Shown here: one piece after another, positions 26,570 through 37,968 of the stretch
How the letters are laid out: each line of letters begins with the position of its first letter
Numbering within the stretch: position 1 is the first letter of the stretch
NCBI GenBank assembly: GCA_965206775.1
Contig: CBDBKU010000003.1
Span: 1,922,001-1,986,000, forward strand
DNA length: 64,000 nt
Source: VXMF01 sp965206775
GTDB lineage: Bacteria; Acidobacteriota; Terriglobia; Bryobacterales; UBA6623
Direction of reading: 5' to 3'
Program-made: the position numbers and the translations under genes
The notes under the pieces: model-generated
Told to the model about the DNA's origin: nothing
The model's database searches: none
What the model saw: the letters and a program-made list of their open reading frames with translations, nothing else

Positions 26570-28674
26570 CTAGCCCATCTTTGTCAGCCCGAAACCGAAT
26601 TCGGGCGAATTTGACCTTTCTTGGGGCGTAACTCGTTGATTCTTCGAGACGGGTTCGTCGGAACCCGAAATGTAGTACCATAATATTAACGAAACTGTTG
26701 ACTTCCCGCCCGGCGGATGCTCTACTGCGGGCATGTTCGTCTGCCGCACCCGCACTCGTGCCCGCGACGGCGGTCAGGCCTACTTCACTTTTCGCCTCGT
26801 GCGCTCCCAGCGCGTCGGCCCCAAGGTCCGCCAGCGCACCCTGCTCAACCTCGGGAGCCACTTCGCCATCGAGCGCGACGACTGGGCTCGTCTCTGCGCA
26901 CGCGTCGGGCAGCTCCTGGCCACCCAGCGGTCGATCGAGCCGATCCGCTGCGCTCCGCCGGTCGAGGCTGAAGCCCAGCGCATCGCCGCCCGCCTCGTGC
27001 AGGACTCCATCCCGCTGTCCTCGCCCGACACGGCATCGGACGGCCCGCCGGCGGGCGGGCCCGACCTGCAGCGGATCGACGTCAACTCGCTGGACTTGGT
27101 GCGCCCGCGCTCGGTCGGCGTCGAGCATGTCGCGCTGTGGGCGATCGAGCAGCTCGGTCTGCTGCCGCTGCTGGAAGGGGCGGGCCTGTCCGGCCCGCAG
27201 CGCGCCGCCGTGGTCGGATCCGTCGTCAGCCGCATGGCCGCGCCAGGCTCCGAGCTGGCGTCCTGGCATTGGCTGCGCGAGCGCAGCGGGCTCGGCGAAC
27301 TGCTCGGCCGCGACTTCGAAACCATGGGCCTGAGCGCGCTGTACCGCGCCTCGGACCGGCTGCTGCGGCTCCGCGAGGCGATCGAGAGCCGGCTGTTCGA
27401 GCGCGCCATGGGCCTGTTCGAGCTGGAGCCGACGGTGACGCTGTACGACCTGACCAACACCTACTTCGAGGGCACGGCGGCGGGGCAGCCGCTGGCGCGG
27501 CGGGGCCGTTCGAAGGAGAAGCGCAGCGACTGCCCGCTGCTGACCCTGGGCCTGGTGCTGGACGGGGCCGGGTTCGTGCGGCGTTCCGAGGTGCTGGCCG
27601 GCAACGTGGCCGAAAGCGGCACGCTGGCCGGCATGCTCGAGGCGCTGAAGGCGCCGCCGGAGGCAGTCGTGGTGATGGACAAGGGCATCGCGACCGAGGA
27701 CAACATCGAGTGGCTGCGGGAGAAGGGGTACCGCTATCTGGTGGCGAGCCGCGAGCGGAAGCGGGAGTTCGACGCCGGCAAGGCGATCGCGATCGGCACG
27801 GCGTCGGGGCCGTCCGTGCGCGTGTACAAGACGACGGGGAAGGATGGGGAGGCGCGCCTGTACTGCGAGTCGGAGGAGCGGGCGAAGAAGGAGCGGGCGA
27901 TCGTGGGGCGGGCCGGGGAGCGCCTGGAGAAGGGCCTGCGGGAACTGCACGAGGGACTGTCGCGTCCGCGCACGGTGAAACGCCTGGAGGCGGTCTGGGC
28001 GGCGCATCGGGCGGCTGCAGGCAGCGCACCAGGCCGCCTCGCCGCACTACAGCATCCGCGTGGAGGCCAGCGCGCAGGCAGACAAGGCAGTGGCGGTGAG
28101 CTGGGAGCGCAAGCCGGTCGATGGATCGAAGGCGACACACCCGGGGGCGTACTGCCTGCGCACGAACATCACGGACTGGGACGAGGAGCGGATGTGGCGC
28201 ACGTACGTGCTGCTGACCGACCTGGAGGCGGTGTTCCGCACGCTGAAGAGCGAGCTGGGGCTGCGGCCGATCTACCATGGCAAGGCGGAGCGGTCGGAGG
28301 GCCACCTGTTCTTGACGGTGCTGGCGTACCAGCTGGTGCAGGTGATTCGGAGGCGGCTGCGGGAGAGCGGGGAGACGGCGAGCTGGACGACGCTGCGCAA
28401 GCGGCTGGAGGGCCAGCAGCGGGTCACGGCGGTGTTCCGGCGGGAGGACGGGCGCAGCCTGCACGTGCGCAAGGCGACGCGCGCGGAGGCCTGGCAGCAG
28501 GCGGTCTACGACGCACTCGGCATCGATGCGGCCCCCGGGGGAGTCCGCAAGCTGATCGTCTAGTCCGCCTCGATTCACAAAAGTGCAGCAAATGTAGTAC
28601 CAGAAGCCAAATTCAGTCCTCGCAACTTGCTTGTTTCAAGGCAGTTACAAAATAGGGTGACAAAGATGGGCTAG
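26570..28674 (+). mobile_element. IS1634-family insertion sequence
   Basis: A 2105-bp element bounded by perfect 17-bp terminal inverted repeats: CTAGCCCATCTTTGTCA at 26570-26586 and its complement at 28658-28674. The single gene inside is an IS1634-type transposase. A 13-bp direct repeat, AAATGTAGTACCA, occurs at 26668-26680 and 28590-28602, between the ends and the gene. The bases outside the two ends (GAGCG and GATTT) do not match, so no target duplication remains. It lies between two DUF1501/PSD1 pairs. Confidence 0.85.
26733..28563 (+). pseudogene. IS1634-family transposase, frameshifted
   Basis: The first frame encodes the N-terminal part and two catalytic-type aspartates (VTLYDLTNTYFEG; AVVVMDKGIATEDNIEWLREKGYRYLVA). 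Around 28000 it goes out of register: the frame reads VKRLEAVWAAHRAAAG, while one base over the expected continuation RIGRLQAAHQAASPHYSIRVEAS is present. Removing one G from the GGGCGGCGC run restores a single frame. The rest, with the conserved TDLEAVFRTLKSELGLRPIYH segment holding the catalytic Glu, finishes at 28563 (about 610 residues in total). Either the gene is dead, or a sequencing error or programmed slippage is involved; the GC-rich run makes an error plausible. Confidence 0.85.
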
Positions 28675-28812
28675 GATTTACCCGACCCGCCGGGGTCCGC
28701 TATTCCTGCCCAAGCCAAGCGGTCCTGCAGCCCGGGCGGCGCAATCCGAATGCCTCCAGGCGAGCGTTCATTGCAACAGCGTTTGCCGTCAGTCAATTGG
28801 CACTTAGCGCCC

Positions 28813-30253
<1,441 letters not shown>

Positions 30254-30264
<11 letters not shown>

Positions 30265-32812
30265 AGACGAACTCGTTCAGATTGAGGATCACGTCGCACA
30301 GATCGGTCAGGGCCGCCAGTGCGTCGCCGCCATGATACTTTGCCTGCTTCCGCAGGAAAGCTAGGTTCGCATCCAACTCCGATTGGGTTGGCGAGCGGCT
30401 CAGCGCGATGCGGTACGCTTCGCGAATCCGTCCAGCCTCGTCGTTGGCCAGTGCGGCAACTCGCTCGGCATAGTGCCGGGCCTGCAAAAGGGCGAAACGG
30501 TTGTTGAGCAGAGTCAGTGCCTGCGTGGGCACCGTAGTGGTGGTGCGGCGCTCGCAGGTGACGTTCATGTTGGGCTGGTCGAAGACTTCGAACAGAGGGT
30601 AGCGAAGCCCGCGCTTCGAGTAGGCGTAAATGCTGCGCCTCCAGTTCTCCGGCCCAGGAGCCGACATGTCCCATTTCCCGTTTGGGAAGGATGCTCGCAC
30701 TTCTTCCGGAATTGGCGGGAAGAAGCCGGGCCCGCCCGCCTCTAGGTTGAGATTTCCTGCGGCGGCTAGGATGATGTCCCGGATCACCTCGCCCTCGAGC
30801 CGCCTTTGGCGGAATCGCCAGAGGAGCTTGTTGTCGGGGTCCGCCTTCGTCGCGGTCGGATCGCCGTGGGACGACGCCATCTGATAGCTCGCCGAATTCA
30901 TGATCAGCCGGTGCATCGCCTTCACGCTCCAGCCCTTCTCAACGAACTCGGTCGCCAGCCAGTCCAGGAGCTTCGGATTGGTTGGAAGCGTGCCCATCTT
31001 CCCGAAGTTGCTGGCGGTGTATACCAGCCCCTCGCCGAAGTGATGCATCCAGATGCGGTTGATCATTACACGCGCGGTCAGCGGGTTCTCGGGCGACGCG
31101 ATCCACTTGGCTAGCGCGAGCCGGCGCCCGCTGGATATGCGGTGGGGAGGGGACTCGGCATCGAAGGACTGCCCTCGGGCAAGTGCCTCGAGGTAACCCG
31201 GTTCGACCACCGGACCCTTGTTGCGGTAGTCCGCGTTGGGAAGGAAATGCGCCGCTGGCGGGCTGAAGTTCTTTGCGGGGAGCCAGGTTCCCTCGATCGC
31301 ACTGAAGTCCTCGCGATCTCCCTTGCCAGGCTGAACTTCGTCGCCGAGGCCGTTCGGCGCGAATCTGTAGTCGCCGTCCCGGATGCCCATCGCAGTTGCC
31401 AACGGGGCGGGAAGCTCCTCCTCAAGCATGTCGACTTGGGCCTTCAACTCGGTGATACGGGCCGCGTCCTCATCGGACACCAAGTCATCGAACTTGCCGT
31501 AGCTGACAGACTGGACCTGGGCTGCGAGAAGCCTTTGGCCGGGCGTCCGCTCTTCTTCCGGCGTCCGCACAGCGACTTGGATTTCCTTCGGGAAAGTCTC
31601 GAGAGTCCGCTTTCTCGCGGCCGCTCTGTAAGGTCTCTCGATTTCGGCAATCTGCTTCTTGACCGGCTCGATCTTCGCAGTGACCGCTTCGGTGGCGGCT
31701 TTGTGGCGGACGATCGTTTCCTCGTCCGCCAGCGGGAAGTCGTAGCGGATATAGGGGAAGAACACTGCCATCGTGCGGTAGTAGTCCATCTGGGAGATGG
31801 CGTCGAACTTGTGGTCGTGGCATCGGGCGCAATCAACGGTAAGCCCCAGGAACACACGGCTCGTCGTCGCGATCATGTCGTCTAGGTAGGTGTACCGGTA
31901 CTGCGGGTTGTCCTTTTCGCGGAAAAGTACCCTCGGGCCGACGCGGTGCATGCCCGTCGCGATCAGAGAATCGAAGCTCTGGTCTGCGAGCTCGTCGCCT
32001 GCAAGCTGCTCTTGAACGAACCGGTCGTACGGCTTGTCGTCATTGAACGACTTAATCACGTAGTCCCTGTACCGCCACGCGTGCGGCTGGTCGTAGTCGT
32101 GTTCATAGCCTGAGGAATCCGCGTATCGGACAGCGTCCAGCCAGTGCCGGCCCCACCGCTCCCCATACCTGGGCGAATCGAGCAGTTCGTCGACCAAGCG
32201 GGCGAACGCCTCCTCGGACGGATCCTTTGCAAAGGCGTCTACGACTGCCGGGGGCGGCAGCAGGCCGACCAAGTCCAGGTAGGCCCTGCGGACGAGGGTC
32301 TGGGGGTCCGCTCGCGGAGCACGCTCCAGGCCCTTCTCGCCGAGGCCAGCCGCGAGGAAAGCGTCGATTGGGTGCGCCCCTGCATCCGGCGGATCGTGTC
32401 GCACGGGATCCTCGAAGGCCCACCACGCTTTCTCCGCTTCCGCGTGTGCGGCAGGGGCTGCCCACTCGGCTCCGGCGTCGATCCAGCGCTTCAGCGCGGA
32501 GATCTCCTCCGGTGCCAACGTGCTTCCGAACGGCATGCGGGGCTCGGCTTGCCCCGATATGTAGCGATAGAGCAAGCTCTTCTCGGAATTGCCGGGCTGG
32601 ATTGCCGGCCCGTGCTTGCCGCCGCGCAGCAGCGACTCCCTGCTATCCAACCGCAAGTCGGAGAGTTGCTGCTTGTCGCCGTGGCACTGGACGCACCTCT
32701 GCTCGAGGATCGGCGCAATCTCCTTGGCGAACTCTGGCGAAGCCGCCGCTGCAGGAACCGCCGGGACTCCGACGAAGAACGCGAGAGCCAGAACCGAACG
32801 AAACACTTGCAA
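30254..32812 (-). CDS. PSD1-type cytochrome c protein (DUF1549/DUF1553)
   Basis: The 852-residue product has a signal peptide (MQVFRSVLALAFFVGVPAVP) and one N-terminal haem motif, C40VQCH in FAKEIAPILEQRCVQCHG. DUF1549 follows with RAPRADPQTLVRRAYLDLVGLLP, YGERWGRHWLDAVRYADSSG, WRYRDYVIKSFNDDKPYDRFVQEQLAGDEL and the conserved CARCHDHKFDA, then DUF1553 with LAKWIASPENPLTARVMINRIWMHHFGEGLV and a C-terminal TQALTLLNNRFAL ... CDVILNLNEFVYVS. It is exported and probably membrane- or periplasm-associated, working with the DUF1501 protein encoded 11 bases inside its 3' end. Reaction unknown. Confidence 0.92.
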
Positions 32813-33367
32813 TAACCTCTACCGCTTGCAGTTTAGAAGAATCAGGCACTTCGATCAACCCTGTTGGCGGGCAGATCACCGGACAAACTGGTTTGCCAGA
32901 TGGTTCCGCGAAATTCCCTTTGCGGAATTCGAAGGAACGCGCCGGAACCAGACCAGAATTCTCAGATGCAGGATACGGTCCCGTCGCGGAGGCGCTCGCT
33001 GCCGAGTGGGCTTGCCCGCAGGATGCTTGGACTAGGCGAGCGGGATCGGAGGGCTGGGCCGATCAAGCCCCGGACACAAGTACCGTGTTGGACCCGCGAT
33101 CTGACAGGTCAGAATCTGACGGTCGCCCGGTATTCGGTGGATCCCACTCCTCGGGACTGGCATTCGCACCGAGATCGTCCAGAAGATTCCATCCCAATCC
33201 AACGCGGTGGCCGCAGATGGGCTTCAAGCCTCCACCAATCGCTTCCAATCGGTGCGGCCAGCGAACCGCTCAAAGAGCCGACTGTTCGCGCTTGCAAATG
33301 GGGATCCCGAGTCACGATGCCAACTCGAGCACCACCTGTCTTCTCCATCGCTCGGCAGCTTGAAGGG
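32813..33367. other. Intergenic; nothing supported
   Basis: About 550 bases upstream of both the PSD1 gene and the divergent VapBC operon. Several short frames cross it on both strands but none resembles a protein family or has a ribosome site. The promoter of the PSD1 gene should lie near 32830-32900. Confidence 0.35.
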
Positions 33368-33403
33368 TTGACAGGGTGATGCAATGATGCGATGATGTCA
33401 TTG
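33368..33403 (+). promoter_or_regulatory. Candidate vapBC promoter-operator
   Basis: TTGACA at 33368-33373 is a perfect -35 hexamer; 17 bases on, GATGAT could act as a weak -10. Within it CAATGA (33382-33387) and TCATTG (33398-33403) form an inverted repeat whose right arm touches the GTG start at 33403. No Shine-Dalgarno sequence precedes that GTG, so the mRNA may be nearly leaderless. Autorepression by the antitoxin-toxin complex at such palindromes is usual for VapBC loci. Confidence 0.4.
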
Positions 33404-33630
33404 TGCGCACAACATTGACTGTTGACGACGACATACTGGCGGTGGCTCGGGCGATGGCGGAGCAGAACGGCAGCAGCTTGGGGAGCGCGTTGTCAGCCCT
33501 TGCACGGCGCGGCCTGCGGGGTGCAGTCGCTATTGTCAAAGACGACGGAATGCCTGTGTTCCCCGTCGTCGCCGACGCGAAGCCAATTACCAGCGAAGAC
33601 GTCTACAGGGCGCTGAGCGAATGGCCGTGA
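33403..33630 (+). CDS. vapB: VapB-type ribbon-helix-helix antitoxin
   Basis: The 75-residue product starts at GTG and has the short beta-strand plus helices of a ribbon-helix-helix DNA-binding antitoxin: RTTLTVDDDILAVARAMAEQNGSSLGSALSALARRGL. The C-terminal tail (FPVVADAKPITSEDVYRALSE) is the part expected to wrap round the toxin. Its last ten bases overlap the start of the PIN-domain gene, as typical of VapBC operons. It should repress its own promoter with the toxin. The assignment rests on the motif and on the toxin neighbour. Confidence 0.85.
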   Translation: MRTTLTVDDDILAVARAMAEQNGSSLGSALSALARRGLRGAVAIVKDDGMPVFPVVADAKPITSEDVYRALSEWP

Positions 33631-34061
33631 CTGCGCTGCTCGACGTCAATGTCTTGGTCGCCCTAGCTTGGCCCAACCACGTGCATCACTATGCAGCCCG
33701 GTCTTGGTTCGCGGAGCGTCGGCCAAGCGGGTGGGCAACCTGCCCGATAACCGAAGCGGGATTCGTCCGCGTCTCGTGCAATCCGTCGGCGGTCCAGCAC
33801 ACTGTGGGTCCCCGCGACGCAATCGCACTCCTCCAACGGCTCAGTAGCATGGAGTCGCACTCGTTCTGGACCCTTGACCGGTCGATGGCTGCGCTGCAGC
33901 CGGAGATTGTGGACCGGATCCAAGGCTACCGCCAGATCACGGATGCAGTGCTACTCTCGGTCGCAATCCGGCATGGTGGGCAGCTGGCTACCCTTGACGG
34001 CCGGCTAGCACGGCTTCATCCGGAGGGCCGTAGCGGTTCGGTGTGTGTGATCCCGGTATGA
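33621..34061 (+). CDS. vapC: VapC-type PIN-domain ribonuclease toxin
   Basis: The 146-residue product is a complete PIN domain. The four acidic residues of the metal site are in place: D8 in ALLDVNVLVAL, E45 in CPITEAGFVRV, D108 in YRQITDAVLLSVA and D126 in QLATLDGRLA. VapC toxins cut tRNA or rRNA when the antitoxin is degraded. Length and motif spacing match the group annotated as TA-system VapC family toxin (LLDVNVLVAL-x-W start). It overlaps vapB by ten bases. The system appears intact and could stabilise the surrounding chromosomal region. Confidence 0.92.
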   Translation: MAVTALLDVNVLVALAWPNHVHHYAARSWFAERRPSGWATCPITEAGFVRVSCNPSAVQHTVGPRDAIALLQRLSSMESHSFWTLDRSMAALQPEIVDRIQGYRQITDAVLLSVAIRHGGQLATLDGRLARLHPEGRSGSVCVIPV

Positions 34062-34403
34062 GAAATCGGGCCGACGGCATGAAATTCGGATCGGCATAGC
34101 ATGGCGAGGCAGCAGACCGTCCGCCCTGATCCCTCGAACACGCGATGTCGGCCAAGATCCAGCCGTTCCCTGCGCCTCTCCCGTCTCCATTCGCTCTTGT
34201 CGGCACATTGTGGCGACAGTGCTGACGATGGGTCCTAAGGCAACAGCTGCTGCACAGTACACCCGGCCCAACGGATCGGGATCGATGGATTCCGTCCCGC
34301 TCGCGTGGAGTAGATGCTCAAGCCTCTTGGTCCACGAAACGATGCGCCAAGAGTGCCGATTGGGGTTCCAGACGCGACAGGGTCCGAGGGTGCTTCCGGT
34401 ATT
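34062..34403. other. Intergenic; nothing supported
   Basis: About 340 bases between vapC and the metallohydrolase-type gene. No repeat, hairpin or frame with recognisable content. A GAGGGT about 15 bases before ATG 34404 may serve as a distant ribosome site. Confidence 0.3.
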
Positions 34404-36452
34404 ATGGGCGCGATGCCAGTGATCTCAGGCTTGCTCGCGCTCCTCGCGATATCCATCGTCGGCTCGGCCGGTGCTGCCGTGCCAGTCGATATGGCCGGGT
34501 ACCAGGCGGGCTCCGTCGTCGCAGACGTGCGTGATGCCGGCGTGTTCGTCACTTGGCAGGACGAGGCGGATCGCAAGTGGCAAGCGATCTTCAATCTTGA
34601 TCCGGACAAGCCCTTGCTGGAGTCGATCAGCGTGGGAGACAAGCCCGTGCTGAGGGGCGTGCGCCCGTTCGTGCACGTCGAGACGGGAGTTCGCCAAAAG
34701 GGCTGGAACGCGTTCTTCGACTACCCACCCGCGCACCCGGAGGGAACCTCGGCGTTCTTCGGCAGACTAGACCTCGACACCATCCGCGTGGAAACGAAGG
34801 GGAACCGGCTACGTGTCCACTGCGGCAAGTTCACGGCAGGACCGTTTTCCGGCACGCTCGTTTACACCTTCTTCCCCGGCTCGCGATTGGTGCAGCAGCA
34901 GGCTGTGGTGGTCACTGACCAGCCGGACGTCGCCTATTTCTACGACGCAGGTGTCGAGTTCTCCACGCCCGAGCAGGTCCAGCCCGGCCGCAACATGGTC
35001 ACGCCGCTGGCCTACTACGACACCGAAGGTCAATTGCAGGTGGAGTCTGCAAACGGCCTCCAGCCGGAGCGCGTGCCGTTCAAGGTGCGCTACCGAGCTC
35101 TCGCGACCGCCGCAGGGCAGGGAAGTGTCGCAGCGTTTCCCGCGCCGCACCAGTTCTTCTTCCCCAGGGACTTCACGTCCAACCTTTCGCAGAACTGGCA
35201 TCGTTCGTGGCGCGGCCGAGTTTCGCTCGGCATCCGCCAAATCCGCGATACCAACTGGCAGTTCTATCCATGGGCGAATGCGCCACCGGGTAGCCAGCAG
35301 TCCATGTCCCTCTTTCTGCTACTCGGCGCTGGCGGGCCCGAGGCGGTCTTGGAGGATGCCCTGCGCTACACAAACAGAGATGTCTTCCCGGAACTGGACG
35401 GATTCAAGACGCTGGCCTCCCACTTCCATCTCGCCTACACCGTGCAGGCGCTCGAGAACGGCATGGATTGGACACCGCCCTTCAAGACTGTTCTGCAAGA
35501 CATGGGGGTCAACTCTGCGATCATCATGGACTTCCATGGCGACGGCCACCCCCGCGACTTGACCAAGCTCCGGCTGGACGAGCTCGACAGTTTCTTCAAG
35601 GCCTGCAGGAAGCAGTCCGGCAAGGATTTCCTGCTGATTCCTTCGGAGGAGGCCAATGTCCATCTCGGAGGGCATTGGAGCCTGATTTTCCCGAAGCCGG
35701 TGTACTGGTGGATGAATCGGCCCGAGGGCGGCCAGTTCGTTTCCAAGCACCCGAAGCATGGAACGGTCTACAGCACCGCCGACGCCGCCGAACTGCTCGA
35801 ATTGGTCCGGCGGGAGGACGGCTGGATGTACCAGACGCATGCTCGCACTAAAGGTTCGACCGGGTATCCGGATGCGATCAAGGGGACGGAGCACTTCCGG
35901 GACGAGCGCTATTTCGGCGCAGGCTGGAAGGCCATGCCGGCCGATCTGTCCTCGCCGCGGCTAGGCGAGCGAACGCTGACGCTACTGGATGACATGCACA
36001 ACTGGGGCATGGACAAGCGGCTGCTGGGCGAGGTCGACGTGTTCCAGTTCGACCACACTCACGAAGTCTACGCCCACATGAACGTCAATTACGTGAAAGC
36101 TGACCGGCTTCCCAGCTTCGACAACTACGGCCAGCTTCTCGCCCCCTTGCGGCGGGGAGACTTCTTTGTGACGACGGGCGAGGTTCTCCTCCCATCGTGG
36201 TCCATCGGAGGCACCGAGGATGAGATCGATGTGAATGTGGACATTCGCGGCACGTTTCCCTTGCAATTTGCCGAGGTCGTCTGGGGCGATGGCCAGGGAA
36301 CGCGGCGAACGGTGTTCGATCTCTCGCACACCGTCGAATTCGGCACCGAGTCGTACCATTGGAAAGTTCGCGCTCCTGGCTGGACTTGGGCGAGGATCGC
36401 AGTCTGGGACGTTGCGGCGAATGGAGCCTTCGTGAACCCAGCGCGACGGTAG
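34404..36452 (+). CDS. Secreted protein with putative PHP/CehA-McbA-type metallohydrolase domain
   Basis: The 682-residue product starts with a Sec signal peptide (MGAMPVISGLLALLAISIVGSAGAAV). Residues up to about 330 form a beta-rich domain without a family I can name (TSAFFGRLDLDTIRVETKGNRLRVHCG; SRLVQQQAVVVTDQPDVAYFYDAGVEF). From about 345 there is a PHP-like arrangement: ASHFHLAYTV with an H-x-H pair, GVNSAIIMDFHGDGH, LLIPSEEANVHLGGHW with Glu and His candidates, and VDVFQFDHTHEVYAHMNVNY near residue 585. Such motifs resemble CehA/McbA-type exported metallohydrolases, but the sequence deviates enough that the reaction is open. The C-terminus (from about 620) looks like a beta-sandwich. 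ATG 34413 is an alternative start. Confidence 0.65.
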   Translation: MGAMPVISGLLALLAISIVGSAGAAVPVDMAGYQAGSVVADVRDAGVFVTWQDEADRKWQAIFNLDPDKPLLESISVGDKPVLRGVRPFVHVETGVRQKGWNAFFDYPPAHPEGTSAFFGRLDLDTIRVETKGNRLRVHCGKFTAGPFSGTLVYTFFPGSRLVQQQAVVVTDQPDVAYFYDAGVEFSTPEQVQPGRNMVTPLAYYDTEGQLQVESANGLQPERVPFKVRYRALATAAGQGSVAAFPAPHQFFFPRDFTSNLSQNWHRSWRGRVSLGIRQIRDTNWQFYPWANAPPGSQQSMSLFLLLGAGGPEAVLEDALRYTNRDVFPELDGFKTLASHFHLAYTVQALENGMDWTPPFKTVLQDMGVNSAIIMDFHGDGHPRDLTKLRLDELDSFFKACRKQSGKDFLLIPSEEANVHLGGHWSLIFPKPVYWWMNRPEGGQFVSKHPKHGTVYSTADAAELLELVRREDGWMYQTHARTKGSTGYPDAIKGTEHFRDERYFGAGWKAMPADLSSPRLGERTLTLLDDMHNWGMDKRLLGEVDVFQFDHTHEVYAHMNVNYVKADRLPSFDNYGQLLAPLRRGDFFVTTGEVLLPSWSIGGTEDEIDVNVDIRGTFPLQFAEVVWGDGQGTRRTVFDLSHTVEFGTESYHWKVRAPGWTWARIAVWDVAANGAFVNPARR

Positions 36453-36534
36453 ATTTCGCAGCCGGCCATTGCAGCCGGCCCGATATCAGAACTGGCGATT
36501 CGAGTTTCTAGAAAGCAAGATCGAGGAATTTCTT

Positions 36535-37509
36535 ATGCGAACTACCGTCTTGTCCGGCACCGGGTTGGAGGTGTCGAAAGTCTGCCTCGGGACCATGACT
36601 TTCGGTTCACAGGTCTCTGAGCCGGATGCCGCCCGCATGGTGGATTACGCGCTCGACCGGGGAGTCAATTTCCTCGATACGGCGAACGTCTACAACGACG
36701 GTGTCTCCGAAGAGATCACAGGCAGGATTCTTGGACCCCGCCGGTCCAAGGTTGTGCTTGCCACGAAGGCTCGCGGAATCATGGGCAAGGGCCAAGGCTC
36801 TTACGGAGGGCTGGGTAGCGCCGCGATCCGTCGCGCGGCGGAGGAGAGCTTGCGCAGGCTCGGCACTGACTGTATCGATATCTACTACCTCCATATGCCG
36901 GACTGGACGGTCGAGATGTCGGAGAGTCTCGAGGCGATGGATGCGCTTCGCCGTGAGGGGAAGGTCCGTTGGATCGGCACGTCGAACTATGCGGCCTGGC
37001 AGATGGCGGAAATCGCCGCGATCTCGCAAGACCGAGGCTTCCAGGAGCCTATGGTGGCGCAGCCCATGTACAACGCCCTCGCTCGTGGTATCGAGCAGGA
37101 ATACATTGCATTCACGAAGCGGTATCGAGTGGCCAACGTTTGCTACAACCCCCTTGCCGGCGGCTTACTGAGCGGGAAGCAGTCCATCGAAAAGGGGCCG
37201 ATCGCGGGAACCCGGTTCGATGGCAACAAGATGTACTTGAGTCGGTTCTGGCACAACGAGTACTTCAGGGCGGTCGAGGCCATGAGGGGTGTTGCAACCG
37301 GCCTCGGCATAACGCTTGCGGAGCTAGCTCTGCGCTGGGTCTTTCACAGGCAGGGGGCGGATTGCGTGATTCTAGGGGCGTCTAGGTTTTCCCACGTCGA
37401 GGCAAACATCGAGGCTTCGGAGTGCGACGCGCTGCCGGAGGGGGCGCTGGCGGCCTGTGACAGCGCATGGCAGGATCTTCGCGGGCCCACACCTCAGTAC
37501 AACCGTTGA
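36535..37509 (+). CDS. Aldo/keto reductase
   Basis: The 324-residue product is a normal-length aldo/keto reductase TIM barrel. The catalytic tetrad can be read: D48 and Y53 in NFLDTANVYNDG, K78 in VVLATKARG and H120 in IDIYYLHMPD. The segment VAQPMYNALARGIEQEYI and the C-terminal ALRWVFHRQGADCVILGASR agree with the NADP-binding side of the YajO/PhdYeaE-like group, which reduces aldehydes or sugar carbonyls. ATG 36535 is preceded by GAGGAA at a good distance; the frame is open upstream. It is cytoplasmic and may act on a sugar-derived carbonyl given its surroundings, but that is only inferred. Confidence 0.9.
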   Translation: MRTTVLSGTGLEVSKVCLGTMTFGSQVSEPDAARMVDYALDRGVNFLDTANVYNDGVSEEITGRILGPRRSKVVLATKARGIMGKGQGSYGGLGSAAIRRAAEESLRRLGTDCIDIYYLHMPDWTVEMSESLEAMDALRREGKVRWIGTSNYAAWQMAEIAAISQDRGFQEPMVAQPMYNALARGIEQEYIAFTKRYRVANVCYNPLAGGLLSGKQSIEKGPIAGTRFDGNKMYLSRFWHNEYFRAVEAMRGVATGLGITLAELALRWVFHRQGADCVILGASRFSHVEANIEASECDALPEGALAACDSAWQDLRGPTPQYNR

Positions 37510-37627
37510 TCGATCAGGAGCCGACGATCTTCGAGAGACGTGGGCCAACCGTCCGAGGTCACCGCACACTGCCTCTGCTGGCGCGTGTGGACGGGCAGGA
37601 TCCACTTGCCTTGCGCGACTGCACCGA

Positions 37628-37704
37628 TGGTACGCCCGGCAGGATTCGAACCTGCGACCTCTTGCTCCGGAGGCAAGCGCTCTATCCAGCTGAGCTACGG
37701 GCGC
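37628..37704 (-). tRNA. tRNA-Arg (anticodon CCG)
   Basis: On the minus strand the gene begins GCGCCCGTAGCTCAGCTGGA, has the anticodon stem CTTGC/GCAAG around loop CTCCGGA, the T-arm GCAGGTTCGAATCCTGC and acceptor strand CGGGCGT with discriminator A and an encoded CCA (37628-37630). Anticodon CCG reads CGG arginine codons. It is the second arginine tRNA gene in the window; no integrase is associated with it. Confidence 0.95.
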
Positions 37705-37968
37705 ATGGCACCAAGTCCCATCATAGCCCGGAGGTAACCCGTGGGCTGGATTTACCGAGATCTCTCCGCAAGAGGAGAGTCGCGCGCTGAAACGAGGGAC
37801 CGCCAGCCCCGGAGGATCGCGAGGCGATGGACGCGAGTCCTCGTCTCGTTGACGACCGGCCGGACATGGTCGCACGATGTGGTCGGTCGTCGAAAACGGC
37901 TTGTGTACGTCACTGGGGCGGGTTCGGGAAGGTTTGACTGGGACATCACCGAGAATTGTCGGTAGCGA

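Noticed and set aside
26780..28655. Several long frames on both strands of the IS1634 transposase
   Set aside because: They are shadows of a GC-rich gene; only the sense frame shows the catalytic Asp/Asp/Glu segments.
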